11,860 bases of DNA from Desulfobulbaceae bacterium (GTDB taxonomy: Bacteria; Desulfobacterota; Desulfobulbia; Desulfobulbales; Desulfocapsaceae): positions 1-11,860 of the forward strand of contig JAIRRG010000249.1 of the NCBI GenBank assembly GCA_031256095.1. The letters run 5' to 3'. Shown here piece by piece: positions 1-8,777 of the stretch. Within the stretch, counting starts at the first letter, position 1. Every line of letters starts with the position of its first letter. The notes under the pieces are model-generated. The model had not been told where the DNA came from. It made no database searches and was given only the letters and a program-made list of their open reading frames with translations. Made by a program: the position numbers and the translations under genes.

Positions 1-1
1 A

Positions 2-3000
2 GAGATTCTCGTCGTCACCTTCACGCGCGCCGCCACCAAAGAACTTCACGACCGCGTCCGCCGCCGTTTGCGTCAAGCCGCGGCGGCTCTGGCTTTTGAT
101 GATGGAAAATATGACGAAATTTTAATAGAATGGCGCGATAATCTAAAAAATATCGAGAAATCGCGGGCGGCCATTGGCAAGGCGCTGAGCAACATTGACC
201 GGGCGGAAATCAGCAGTATCCACAGTTTTTGCCAAAGGGCGCTGCAAGAACACGCCCTGTCTAGCGGCGAACCACCGGACAACGAGCTGGCCGATGAAAA
301 AGACTGTCAGCGCGAGGCCGCCGAGGATTTCTGGCGGCGCGCCGTCTATCCGCTGCCACCATGGCTGGCCGCCTTGGTTTGCCGTCACTACCCAAACCCG
401 GAAGAACTGGCAAAAAGTGTTGCCGAGGCCACTGGCGGCGATGCCGATATTCGTCCTGGCAATCTGTCGCCAGAGGAAGCGCGGGCGAGTCTGGCAGCGG
501 CTCACCATAACCTGGCGTCATGGTGGCGACAAAACGCCAACGCTTTTCGGGCGCGGCTGAAGCAAGCGATGGGCCAGGGATATTTCAAAAAAGAACTAAC
601 CGATCATTGGCTGCAAGGCTGGCAAAGGCTGGATGAATTTGCGGCGGCAGCGGCCCTGTCTGGGCAAACAAGCGGCTGGCCGGAGGAGTTCTTCCCTTGG
701 CTGACGACGGATGGCCTGCGCGCCTTAGTTAACGGTCAGAAGATTCGCGACGAGGCGAAAAAAGAGGCGCTTTTAGCCGGTTTGGCGCCATTGGCTGATC
801 GGGAAGTCTCTGCCCTTACCGAAGCGGCCAGCCGCTTTCTCCTTGCCCTGCGTCTGCAAATAGCCACGTTTTTACGTCGGGAAGTTCCAATCCGGCTCCG
901 CCGCGCCGGCCAGGTTTCTTACAACGAACTGACTCGCCGCCTAGCCCAGGCAGTGACAATGGATAAGCCGGTAACCCCAGAGGCAAGCCCAGCGGCAAAC
1001 TCTACGGCAAATTTGACGGTTGAACTGCAAAACCGCTACCGTATGGCCCTGATTGACGAATTTCAGGATACCGATATCTGGCAATGGCGGATTTTCGAGA
1101 AACTTTTTGCCGCCGGCAAACACTATCTCTATCTAATTGGTGACCCGAAACAGGCCATTTACCGCTTTCGCGGCGCCGATATTTTCTCCTATTTTCAGGC
1201 GGGCAAAGAGGCCAGCCAGCGTTTGACCCTGACAAAAAATTTTCGCTCGCATCCCCTTCTTGTCGCCGAAATCAACCGGCTCTTCGCCGGGCGGCCTAAG
1301 CCCTTTCTCTTTCCTGAGGAGCAAATCAGCTTTGAACCAGCTCAGGCTGGGCGCGGCGCCGAAGACGGCTGGTTATGGCAAAATGGCGTCATTCTGCCGG
1401 CTTGCCGTTACCGTCTGGTGACAGTGAATGAGAAAAACCAGGAAGGTATCGAGCGCGCCATCCGCGACGACTGCCTGAGGCAAATTCTGAAACTACTGAA
1501 CCCAGACAATCCGGCCCATTACATCCGTATGGAAAACAGCGAGGAAATCAACCGATGCCTGACTGCGGAAGATATCGCCATTCTTACCCGTAGTAATAAC
1601 GAGGCGGAGGAGTTGACCCGCTCTCTCGCTTCACATGGAATCATGACCGCCTTAGATAGCCGGGTTTCAGTTTTCAAAAGCAAAGAATGCGAGGATTTGC
1701 TAACAGCGCTTGCCGCCGTCGCCGCGCCAGGACGGATGACCCCTCTGGCCCGCGCCCTGGCCTGCGACTGGTTTGGTCTTGATGGCGACGGGCTGGCGGC
1801 CCTTCTCGGCAATGAAGAGCAGCTCGGCACACTACAGGAGCGTTGGCATGGCTACCAGCGCCGCTGGTTGGCCGATGGCGTGGCCGCGGCAATTCAAGCC
1901 CTTCTTGCCGGCGAAGCCGTCTACGAGCATTTGCGGCTTCAGCCGCGTTTTGAGCGGCGCATCGCCAACATTTTCCATCTCAGCGAACTGCTATCGGCGG
2001 CTGAAATAAGCGAGGATTTTGGCCCCAGTGAATGCCTAGACTGGCTGCGAAGGCAGGCCAAGGACGGTGGCGGCGATAACAGTGAATTACGCATTGAAAG
2101 CGATAGGCCATCGGTGCGGGTCGTCACCATGCACAGCGCCAAAGGTTTGGAATTTCCCGTGGTCTTCTGCCCGTCGCTGTGGCGCGGCCTGGCTGGCAAA
2201 AAACGCTCTACTCAGGCCGCCTGCCATGATGGCGACCAGGCAGTGGTTGACCTTGGCTCGCCGGAGTTTGCCGAGGCATGCGAGCGTGCCACCAATGAGG
2301 AACGCGCCGAAGAGCTGCGCCTGCTCTATGTGGCTCTGACCAGGGCCAAGCTGCAATGCGTGGTATTCTGGCCACTTTTTCAGGGCGACCCGTCGGAGGT
2401 GGTGGCCAACTCGCCCTTGTTTTATTTGCTGGCCGGCGGCGGCGCGGTCGTGGGCGAAGAGATGCGGCAACTCTTTCTGGGCCGCGCTCAGGCCGGAGGC
2501 GTGGCTACTGAAGAAACCGGCAACGAGGCGGCAAACGGCGCGCCGATTGAGCGGCAGTCGACCAACAGTATTGTCACCGCCCGGCAATTTCACGGCCAGT
2601 TTGACCTCTCCTGGCAAATGGCAAGCTTTTCCTCGCTGGCCCGCAGTGGCAACAACGAGACTTTCGCCGCCGAAATAACCCCATCCAGGACAGGCGATGC
2701 GCGGACGGAGGCGGATGGGGAAAAAATTGCCCTGCCGTTGTTGCCGAAGGGCGCGCGTTTCGGCAACCTGATTCATACTTGCCTCGACAAGATCGATTTC
2801 ACCACGCCAGAAGACCAGCTCATGGCCACCACCACACGGCAGGCCGAGCGGCAAGCCCCCCTCTTTGGCTTTGCTGGCAGCCATGAAAACATCGCCCGTC
2901 TGATCATGACCACCATAACGGCGGCGTTGCCAGCCATCGGCGAAAACGCGCCCGGCGGCTGGCGGCTGACCGATCTTCAGCAAGATAAAATTGTCAAGGA

Positions 3001-3457
3001 AATGCCCTGGTCATTCGCCCTGAAAAGAACCTGGCCGCAGGCAATTGGCGCCCTGCTCAGTGACGATCTTGCCGTGGCGCCACTGTCAGGCCCACCGGTG
3101 GCCGGTTATCTGACCGGCTTCATCGACCTGTTCTGCCAATGGCAAGGGAAATACTACCTTCTCGACTACAAAACCAATTTTTTGGGTGACCGTCAGACCG
3201 ATTACACAACCGAGGCGCTGACTCAGGTCATGGCCGAACACAACTACGGTCTGCAATACTGGCTCTATACCCTGGCCGTCGATCGCTGGCTTGCCTGGCA
3301 ACACCCAGATTACGACTACGACCAACATTTTGGCGGCGTTTATTATTTCTTCGTCCGCGGTATGCGGCGGGAACTGCCAGGAGCGGGCGTCTTCGCTACC
3401 CGGCCTGACCGGGCGATGCTGAATCGTCTGGCGGCCTTGTTGGGAGAGAAGCGATGA
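2..3457 (+). CDS. recB: RecBCD helicase-nuclease subunit RecB (5' partial)
   Basis: RecB is the 3'-5' helicase and nuclease subunit of RecBCD, which processes double-strand breaks and loads RecA. The frame is open to the left edge and already contains the SF1 motif Ia (VVTFTRAATKEL) at about 14-49, so only the N-terminus with Walker A is missing. Other SF1 motifs in order are LIDEFQDTD (near 1049-1075), IGDPKQAIYRFRGAD (near 1136-1180), NFRSHP (near 1238-1255), VVTMHSAKGLEFP (near 2123-2160) and LLYVALTRAK (near 2321-2350). The C-terminal nuclease domain has GNLIH (near 2762), GFIDL (Asp codon 3125-3127) and LLDYKTN (Asp 3164-3166, Lys 3170-3172). The Asp-13-Asp-2-Lys spacing matches the E. 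coli RecB active site. The visible 1151 residues plus a short missing N-terminus fit the usual length of about 1180-1200. The stop overlaps the recD start. RecB rather than AddA is favoured by the close C-terminal match and the adjacent recD. Confidence 0.97.
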   Translation, partial: EILVVTFTRAATKELHDRVRRRLRQAAAALAFDDGKYDEILIEWRDNLKNIEKSRAAIGKALSNIDRAEISSIHSFCQRALQEHALSSGEPPDNELADEKDCQREAAEDFWRRAVYPLPPWLAALVCRHYPNPEELAKSVAEATGGDADIRPGNLSPEEARASLAAAHHNLASWWRQNANAFRARLKQAMGQGYFKKELTDHWLQGWQRLDEFAAAAALSGQTSGWPEEFFPWLTTDGLRALVNGQKIRDEAKKEALLAGLAPLADREVSALTEAASRFLLALRLQIATFLRREVPIRLRRAGQVSYNELTRRLAQAVTMDKPVTPEASPAANSTANLTVELQNRYRMALIDEFQDTDIWQWRIFEKLFAAGKHYLYLIGDPKQAIYRFRGADIFSYFQAGKEASQRLTLTKNFRSHPLLVAEINRLFAGRPKPFLFPEEQISFEPAQAGRGAEDGWLWQNGVILPACRYRLVTVNEKNQEGIERAIRDDCLRQILKLLNPDNPAHYIRMENSEEINRCLTAEDIAILTRSNNEAEELTRSLASHGIMTALDSRVSVFKSKECEDLLTALAAVAAPGRMTPLARALACDWFGLDGDGLAALLGNEEQLGTLQERWHGYQRRWLADGVAAAIQALLAGEAVYEHLRLQPRFERRIANIFHLSELLSAAEISEDFGPSECLDWLRRQAKDGGGDNSELRIESDRPSVRVVTMHSAKGLEFPVVFCPSLWRGLAGKKRSTQAACHDGDQAVVDLGSPEFAEACERATNEERAEELRLLYVALTRAKLQCVVFWPLFQGDPSEVVANSPLFYLLAGGGAVVGEEMRQLFLGRAQAGGVATEETGNEAANGAPIERQSTNSIVTARQFHGQFDLSWQMASFSSLARSGNNETFAAEITPSRTGDARTEADGEKIALPLLPKGARFGNLIHTCLDKIDFTTPEDQLMATTTRQAERQAPLFGFAGSHENIARLIMTTITAALPAIGENAPGGWRLTDLQQDKIVKEMPWSFALKRTWPQAIGALLSDDLAVAPLSGPPVAGYLTGFIDLFCQWQGKYYLLDYKTNFLGDRQTDYTTEALTQVMAEHNYGLQYWLYTLAVDRWLAWQHPDYDYDQHFGGVYYFFVRGMRRELPGAGVFATRPDRAMLNRLAALLGEKR
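3442..3448 (+). promoter_or_regulatory. ribosome binding site of recD inside recB
   Basis: A GGGAGAG purine run lies in the last codons of recB. Its GGAG core ends 7 bases before the recD ATG at 3454. With the ATGA start/stop overlap this supports translational coupling, which would help keep the two subunits near equal amounts. Confidence 0.75.
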
Positions 3458-5103
3458 AAACCGAAGGTTTCGCCGGTCTGGAAACGGCGCTAGCTGATCT
3501 TCTCGCCACTTTTGCCGCAGAAACGGTACAAAAGGATTTCCATCGGTTGGTCAGTGAATTGACGCTGGCCCTGGCCGATGGTCATAGCTGTTTGCCGGTT
3601 ACAACGTGGCAGGAACAAATCGCCCTCGCCTCCGGCTGTGCTGATGAAAGCGGCTGCCTGCCGCTGACCCTTTTCGCCCACCGCCTCTATCTGAGCCGCT
3701 ATTTCCATTATGAAAAACGGCTGGCGGCCAACTGCCGCCGCCTGGCTGCCGGGCATACGCCGTGGCGGGAGACAAGCCTTTGCGCACGGCTTTTACCGCA
3801 AGATTCTGGTCAGCGGCAGGCCGCCGAAATCGCCTTGCGGCGCAAGCTGTGCCTGATCTCCGGCGGCCCCGGCACCGGCAAGACATCGACGGTGGCCAAA
3901 ATCATCGCCCTACTGCTGGAAACCCACGGTCCAGCCCTGAAAATTGCCCTGTGCGCCCCAACCGGCAAGGCGGCCATGCGCCTAAAAGAATCGGTGATGG
4001 CCAGCCTGGAGCGCCTGCCATTGCCACCAGAAATCCGCCAGGTTATCCCACGCGAGAGCCACACCCTGCACCGGCTGCTAGGGGCCCGCGCCCACAGCCC
4101 GCATTTTCGCCATAATTCTATAAATCCACTCCCTTACGATCTGGTCATCGTTGATGAAGCTTCAATGGCCGACCTGGCCCTAATGAGCAAACTGACTGAT
4201 GCCCTGCCGGAACAGGCTCGGCTGATTCTTTTGGGCGACCAGAATCAGCTCGCCTCGGTGGAATCGGGAGCCGTATTCGCCGAAATGCTGACTGGGCTAC
4301 CAGATAACCGCGCTGTTCTCACCACCACCTATCGCTTCAATCCGGCCATTGGCGTTTTCGCTAATTCTATTCGACAGGGAAATGTTAAGGCGGCTTGGAC
4401 GATGGCGGCAAGCCCCGATTATCCGGAGATTCGCCTTGAAGAGCGGGCGAGCGCCGAAGCGCTTTGGGCTGAACGCCTGCCCGCTTACATGGAAATTGTC
4501 AAAAATTTCCCCAAGGAAGCCAGGATCGGGGAAATTTTCGCGGCCTTCCGCCGCCTGCAAACCCTGTGCGCGACACGGACCGGAGCATGGGGCGTCACTG
4601 GGGTCAATCAGCGGGTGGAGCGGCTGTTGCGGCGAAAAGGTCATGCCATGGGCCACGATCTGTGGTATTCTGGTCGACCTGTGCTTTTACGGCGAAACGA
4701 CTTTTCTCTGGGCCTCTACAACGGTGATCTCGGTATCTGCCTGCCAGACGACAATTCCGGCGGCGGTTTTCAGGTGTGGTTCGATGGCGGCGGCGGTTTT
4801 CGCCGGTTTCCGCCCTGGCGTTTGCCGGAACACGACACTGCCTGGGCGATTACCATCCATCAAAGCCAAGGTTCTGAATGCGCGGAAGTTTTGCTCATCC
4901 TGCCCAACAAAGATCATCCCGTCCTCAGCCGTGAACTGCTTTACACCGGCGTCACCCGAGCCCGCGACACGGTTCGCCTGATGGCCAGCCAGGAAATCTT
5001 TCGTCTGGCCCTGGAACGGCCGGTGGCGCGCCACAGCGGTCTGGCCGCCTTTTTTTCCAATATGTGTGAAGGCGAAGCGGCAAACGCCCGCCCGATATTG
5101 TAA
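3454..5103 (+). CDS. recD: RecBCD 5'-3' helicase subunit RecD
   Basis: RecD is the fast 5'-3' SF1B motor of RecBCD and also governs nuclease activity and Chi response. Seen in the 549-residue product: Walker A GGPGTGKT (residues 137-144), Walker B VIVDEAS (Asp234, Glu235), motif III GDQNQLASVESG (from 261), motif V HQSQGSE (469-475) and motif VI YTGVTRAR (497-504, Arg502 and Arg504). The segments GVTGVNQR, WYSGRPV, NGDLGI, RLPEHDTAWA and HSGLAAFF align closely with the E. coli RecD C-terminal half, so this is RecD rather than the longer stand-alone RecD2. It is somewhat shorter than E. coli RecD (608 residues). The residues before Walker A are a helical region consistent with the RecB-interacting N-terminal domain. 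The ATG overlaps the recB stop as ATGA and has a good ribosome binding site. The stop lies 2 bases before the next gene. Confidence 0.96.
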   Translation: MKTEGFAGLETALADLLATFAAETVQKDFHRLVSELTLALADGHSCLPVTTWQEQIALASGCADESGCLPLTLFAHRLYLSRYFHYEKRLAANCRRLAAGHTPWRETSLCARLLPQDSGQRQAAEIALRRKLCLISGGPGTGKTSTVAKIIALLLETHGPALKIALCAPTGKAAMRLKESVMASLERLPLPPEIRQVIPRESHTLHRLLGARAHSPHFRHNSINPLPYDLVIVDEASMADLALMSKLTDALPEQARLILLGDQNQLASVESGAVFAEMLTGLPDNRAVLTTTYRFNPAIGVFANSIRQGNVKAAWTMAASPDYPEIRLEERASAEALWAERLPAYMEIVKNFPKEARIGEIFAAFRRLQTLCATRTGAWGVTGVNQRVERLLRRKGHAMGHDLWYSGRPVLLRRNDFSLGLYNGDLGICLPDDNSGGGFQVWFDGGGGFRRFPPWRLPEHDTAWAITIHQSQGSECAEVLLILPNKDHPVLSRELLYTGVTRARDTVRLMASQEIFRLALERPVARHSGLAAFFSNMCEGEAANARPIL

Positions 5104-5105
5104 CC

Positions 5106-8100
5106 ATGCAGAAACAAGATTATCGAGAAATCCCCTACAATTTCACCTCCGCCGACGACAAGCTGATCATCGGCCATCTCTTTAACCAGGAAGTCTGGGA
5201 CGCCCTGCAGGTGCTGCGCGACCAACGCATCACCGGACGTTCAGCCCGGCTGGTCATGCGTTTCATTGGTGACCTGTTCATCTTGCGTAGGAATCCTTTT
5301 CTTTACCAGGAATTGGTCGATTCTCCGATACGCCGCCGTCAGTTTGCCCATACCGCCGAAGAAGATTTGGCCAAGATTGAGGAAGGCGCCAGGGTTGGCC
5401 GCATTGGTCAAGCCAGTTCGCGCCAGGTCTTCCAACTCGTTGATGTTTGCCGGAAAAAATTGAATGAACTCCGTGAGGAAATTGGCAAGACCGTTTCCCG
5501 CCGTGCCCATCTCAACCGCTATTTGGGCCCGATAATAGGAAAGGAAAATATCTCGTTCGACCCTTTTTCCCTGATCAGTCACGCCACCGACGCCACCGAC
5601 TGGCGGCTGTGGATGCCGGTAGCCATACTCAGGCCGTCAAAGGAAGAGCAACTACCGGCCCTGATGAAGGCTATCGCCCGCTGTGGCCTGTCAATCATAC
5701 CCCGTGGTGGCGGCACCGGTCTCACCGGCGGCGCCGTGCCAGTGCATCCGAACTGCGTCATCGTCAACACGGAAAAAATGAACCGCATTTATCCGATTGA
5801 GCGCCGCGTCCTGCCGCACTTACCCGATCGTCACGTGGCGGTATTGAAGGTAGAAGCGGGCGTCGTCACCAGTGACGCCATGGCCGCCGCCGCCAAAGAA
5901 AATCTCGTCTTCGCCACCGACCCAACCAGCAACTGGGCCTGTACTATCGGCGGCAATATCGCTGAAAACGCCGGCGGCAAGACAGCGGTGCTGTGGGGCA
6001 CGGCCATCGACAACCTGCTGTCCTTCACCATCGCCATGCCAGGTGCCGGCCTGGTGACGGTGCAGCGCGTCGGTCATCCTTTACGGAAAATTCTGCCTGG
6101 CGATCAGGTGACCTTTGCCGTCTGCGATGAAAAAAAATGTGAAATCAAACACATCGATCTGACAAGCGATGATATTCGCCGCCCTGGCCTGTGGAAGGAT
6201 ATTACCAACAAGGCGCTCGGCGGCGTGCCCGGCCTGCAAAAAGAAGGCACCGACGGCGTCATTACTTCGGCGGAGTTTGTCCTTTATCCAGCCTATCCCA
6301 AAAAACTCACATTCTGTCTGGAATTTTATGGTGAGGATATGGATGAGGCTAGCCGCGTAATCGTTCGTATCTCAGAAGAGTTCGTCAACAATGGTGAGGA
6401 AGCCTTGATGGCGCTGGAGCATTTTGATGAAGAATACATCCGCGCCATTCAGTACCGCTTCAAGGCGGCGCGCAGCGAACATCCGAAAGCGGTGCTGCTG
6501 ATTGATATGGTCGGCCACACCGGCGAGCAGATCCAACGGGGCAGGAAAAGGCTTGAAACCTTGTTCGCCGATTATGCCAACACCGAGGTATTCATTGCCC
6601 AGGACGCCGACGAAGCCGAACGTTTCTGGCGCGACCGCAAGCGGTTTGGGGCCATCGCCGCTCGCACCAACGCCTTCAAATTGAACGAGGACATTGTGTT
6701 GCCGTTGCCGGCGCTCGCTGAATTCAGCCGCTATGTCGATACCTATAACTTGAATGAGGATTTATATACATCACAGCGTATAATTGAGGAAATTGAGGCG
6801 TTTCTCTACACAGCCGACCACGGTGAGGATCCAGACTGGATGGAGGCAAAAATTCCCAAGGCCAGGGAGATGTGCGCCAGGGCACTGCAATTTCTCATGA
6901 ACCGAAAAAAGAACGACGCCCGCCAGCAGACTCTGATGAGCCAATTGCGTCATGGATTGAAAGAACTGTTCAGCGGTTACGGCCAGATCGGTGAAGAAAT
7001 TGATGGCATTTTCAATCAGGTGAAGTCGCGGCGCATCGTCATTGCCACCCATATGCATGCTGGCGACGGCAATATCCACGTCAACATTCCGGTCTTTTCC
7101 AATGACCGGCAGATGATGCGGCGGGCTGAAAAAGCCGCCGACGACATGATGAAAAAGGCCGTCGAACTGGGCGGTGCCGTCTCCGGCGAACACGGCATCG
7201 GCATCACCAAAATGAAATTTCTCGAAGAGGGCCGCCGCCTGGAACTTGCGCGCTATCGCCATGAGGTCGATCCAAACGGTCTGATGAATCCCGGAATGCT
7301 CGTTGATCCTGACATTATCAACAAGGTGTTCACGCCGTCATTTAACCTGTTGTCGCTGGAGGCGCGCATCCTGCAGCACGGCTCGCTAGAAATTCTGTCG
7401 TCGAAAATCGCCCAGTGCGTCCGCTGCGGCAAGTGCATGGCCGGATGCTGTGTCTACTATCCAGGCAGCGATATTTTTTTCCATCCACGCAACAAAAACA
7501 TGGTGATCGGCTCGCTCATTGAAGCGCTGCTCTATGACATGCAGCGCTCGCACCAGCCGCGTTTCCATCAACTGAAATATCTGGAGGAAATCGCCGACCA
7601 CTGTACTGGTTGCGGCAAATGTCTGCCGCCGTGCCCGGTCAATATCGATACCGCCGAAATTTCGGTGCTGGAGCGGGAAATTTTAAGCGACCTTGGCTAC
7701 AAACACACGGCGATTGCCACCCGCTTGTCGCTCGAATACCTGCGCAGCCGTTCGCGCACCGCCAACCGTCTATTTAGAAAGATCGTCCTCGGTTGGGGCG
7801 GGCGGGGCCAGCGCCTGGGCCACAACCTGATGAAAGCCGCCCCGAAAAGCCTGCGCAACAAAAAGTGGCGTTATTTGGCCATGCTGAAATCGCCAATGCC
7901 ACCGGCCTCGCCTTTCAGCCTGTGGGATTTACTGCCGGATTGCGCCGCCGGTGAAACCATCATTTTCAATACCAAAAAAACGGCGAAAAAAACCGTTTTT
8001 TACTTTCCTGGCTGTGGCTCGGAACGGCTCTACGGCCAGGTCGGGGCGGCGGCCCTGTATATCCTTCTGCAAAGTGACTTCCGTGTCGTCGTGCCGCCAC

Positions 8101-8744
8101 CCTTTCTCTGTTGCGGTTTTCCCGCCCGCTTTAATGCCAAGAAAAAGATGCATGCCGAAATCAACCTGCGCGACAGCATCATCTTGAGCCAAATCCGCGA
8201 CATGCTCGGCTATATCATTTTCGACGCCTTTTTAGTGAGTTGTGGCACCTGTCGCGAATCGCTTGGCGAAACCGGCGTCGAAAATATCTTCGACTGCCCG
8301 ATTAAGGATGTTTCCGGTTATGTTTTGGCAGAAGGCGCTAAAATGCCGGAGACGAAAATCTCCGGTGAAATTTTTTACCACGCCCCCTGCCACGATTCTT
8401 TGGAAAATCATGGCCCGGCGCTGTTGACACGACTGCATGAAAAGGTAACGAAAGTGGCCAATTGCTGTTCAGAGAGCGGTACCTTGTCGCTGTCGCGGCC
8501 AGACATTACCGATAAAATGCTGCGCCGCAAGCGCGATTCGCTGCGTCTGGCCGGACCCAGGCGCTCCGATGTAAAACCCATAATCACCAACTGCCCATCT
8601 TGCCTGACCGGCCTTGGCAGAAACGCCGACGTTGGCATCCGCCCAAAACACTTGGCGGTACTCCTCGCCGAAATCCTTGGTGGCGAAAACTGGCAGCAAC
8701 AGTTGAAGGGTATGCTGGAACCGTTTGAGAAAATCAATTTTTAA
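5106..8744 (+). CDS. Fused FAD/4Fe-4S/CCG oxidoreductase, DUF3683 family (D-lactate/glycolate dehydrogenase-like)
   Basis: This 1212-residue protein probably oxidises a 2-hydroxy acid such as D-lactate or glycolate; the substrate is inferred and not shown. Domains in order: an N-terminal part (about 1-165) resembling DUF3683 (YREIPYNFTS start; THATDATDW-like HATDATDWR); an FAD-binding PCMH-type domain with PRGGGTGLTGGAVP (about 199-212) and WACTIGGNIAENAGG (about 276-290); and an FAD-oxidase C-terminal domain with HMHAGDGNIHVN (about 650-661) and GGAVSGEHGIG (from about 688). Two 4Fe-4S motifs follow (Cys771/774/777/781 and Cys833/836/839/843). Last is a CCG-type module: FPGCG (Cys970), CCGFP (Cys1002/1003), SCGTC (1046/1049), APCHDS (1095), CCSESG (1120/1121) and NCPSC (1163/1166). 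The layout is like GlcD, GlcF and a ferredoxin joined in one chain. No signal peptide or membrane span is seen, so it is likely cytoplasmic or peripheral to the inner membrane. The ATG is 2 bases after the recD stop with no strong ribosome binding site, which implies coupling. The second CCG half reads CCS where CCG is usual. Confidence 0.9.
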   Translation: MQKQDYREIPYNFTSADDKLIIGHLFNQEVWDALQVLRDQRITGRSARLVMRFIGDLFILRRNPFLYQELVDSPIRRRQFAHTAEEDLAKIEEGARVGRIGQASSRQVFQLVDVCRKKLNELREEIGKTVSRRAHLNRYLGPIIGKENISFDPFSLISHATDATDWRLWMPVAILRPSKEEQLPALMKAIARCGLSIIPRGGGTGLTGGAVPVHPNCVIVNTEKMNRIYPIERRVLPHLPDRHVAVLKVEAGVVTSDAMAAAAKENLVFATDPTSNWACTIGGNIAENAGGKTAVLWGTAIDNLLSFTIAMPGAGLVTVQRVGHPLRKILPGDQVTFAVCDEKKCEIKHIDLTSDDIRRPGLWKDITNKALGGVPGLQKEGTDGVITSAEFVLYPAYPKKLTFCLEFYGEDMDEASRVIVRISEEFVNNGEEALMALEHFDEEYIRAIQYRFKAARSEHPKAVLLIDMVGHTGEQIQRGRKRLETLFADYANTEVFIAQDADEAERFWRDRKRFGAIAARTNAFKLNEDIVLPLPALAEFSRYVDTYNLNEDLYTSQRIIEEIEAFLYTADHGEDPDWMEAKIPKAREMCARALQFLMNRKKNDARQQTLMSQLRHGLKELFSGYGQIGEEIDGIFNQVKSRRIVIATHMHAGDGNIHVNIPVFSNDRQMMRRAEKAADDMMKKAVELGGAVSGEHGIGITKMKFLEEGRRLELARYRHEVDPNGLMNPGMLVDPDIINKVFTPSFNLLSLEARILQHGSLEILSSKIAQCVRCGKCMAGCCVYYPGSDIFFHPRNKNMVIGSLIEALLYDMQRSHQPRFHQLKYLEEIADHCTGCGKCLPPCPVNIDTAEISVLEREILSDLGYKHTAIATRLSLEYLRSRSRTANRLFRKIVLGWGGRGQRLGHNLMKAAPKSLRNKKWRYLAMLKSPMPPASPFSLWDLLPDCAAGETIIFNTKKTAKKTVFYFPGCGSERLYGQVGAAALYILLQSDFRVVVPPPFLCCGFPARFNAKKKMHAEINLRDSIILSQIRDMLGYIIFDAFLVSCGTCRESLGETGVENIFDCPIKDVSGYVLAEGAKMPETKISGEIFYHAPCHDSLENHGPALLTRLHEKVTKVANCCSESGTLSLSRPDITDKMLRRKRDSLRLAGPRRSDVKPIITNCPSCLTGLGRNADVGIRPKHLAVLLAEILGGENWQQQLKGMLEPFEKINF
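7975..8001 (+). repeat. Intragenic terminator-like hairpin with T tract
   Basis: The arms AAAAAACGG (7975-7983) and CCGTTTTTT (7993-8001) are perfectly complementary over 9 bp around a 9-base loop that itself holds seven A residues. On the + strand this resembles an intrinsic terminator, although the stem has only three G-C pairs. It lies in the linker between the ferredoxin and CCG parts of the oxidoreductase, where the codons spell a Lys/Thr-rich stretch. It may simply reflect Lys-rich and Val-Phe coding; function is unproven. Confidence 0.45.
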
Positions 8745-8777
8745 GATATTGTTAAGGCAAAATTTGCGGGAAAATAC

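Noticed and set aside
2087..2983. Long open frame (298 codons) on the - strand inside recB
   Set aside because: It lies wholly antisense to unmistakable recB motifs, its product shows no recognisable domain or start context, and GC-rich coding sequence commonly leaves such antisense frames open.
1791..3728. Recurrent GCTGGCGG octamers in recBD, considered as Chi-like sites
   Set aside because: They resemble Chi (GCTGGTGG) by one base, but they fall in common Leu-Ala-Ala or Gly-Trp-Arg codon contexts in GC-rich genes. One window cannot show over-representation or strand bias.
6771..7262. 163-codon - strand frame inside the oxidoreductase gene
   Set aside because: It is antisense to the conserved FAD-oxidase region (HMHAGDGNIH, SGEHGIG) and has no family resemblance.
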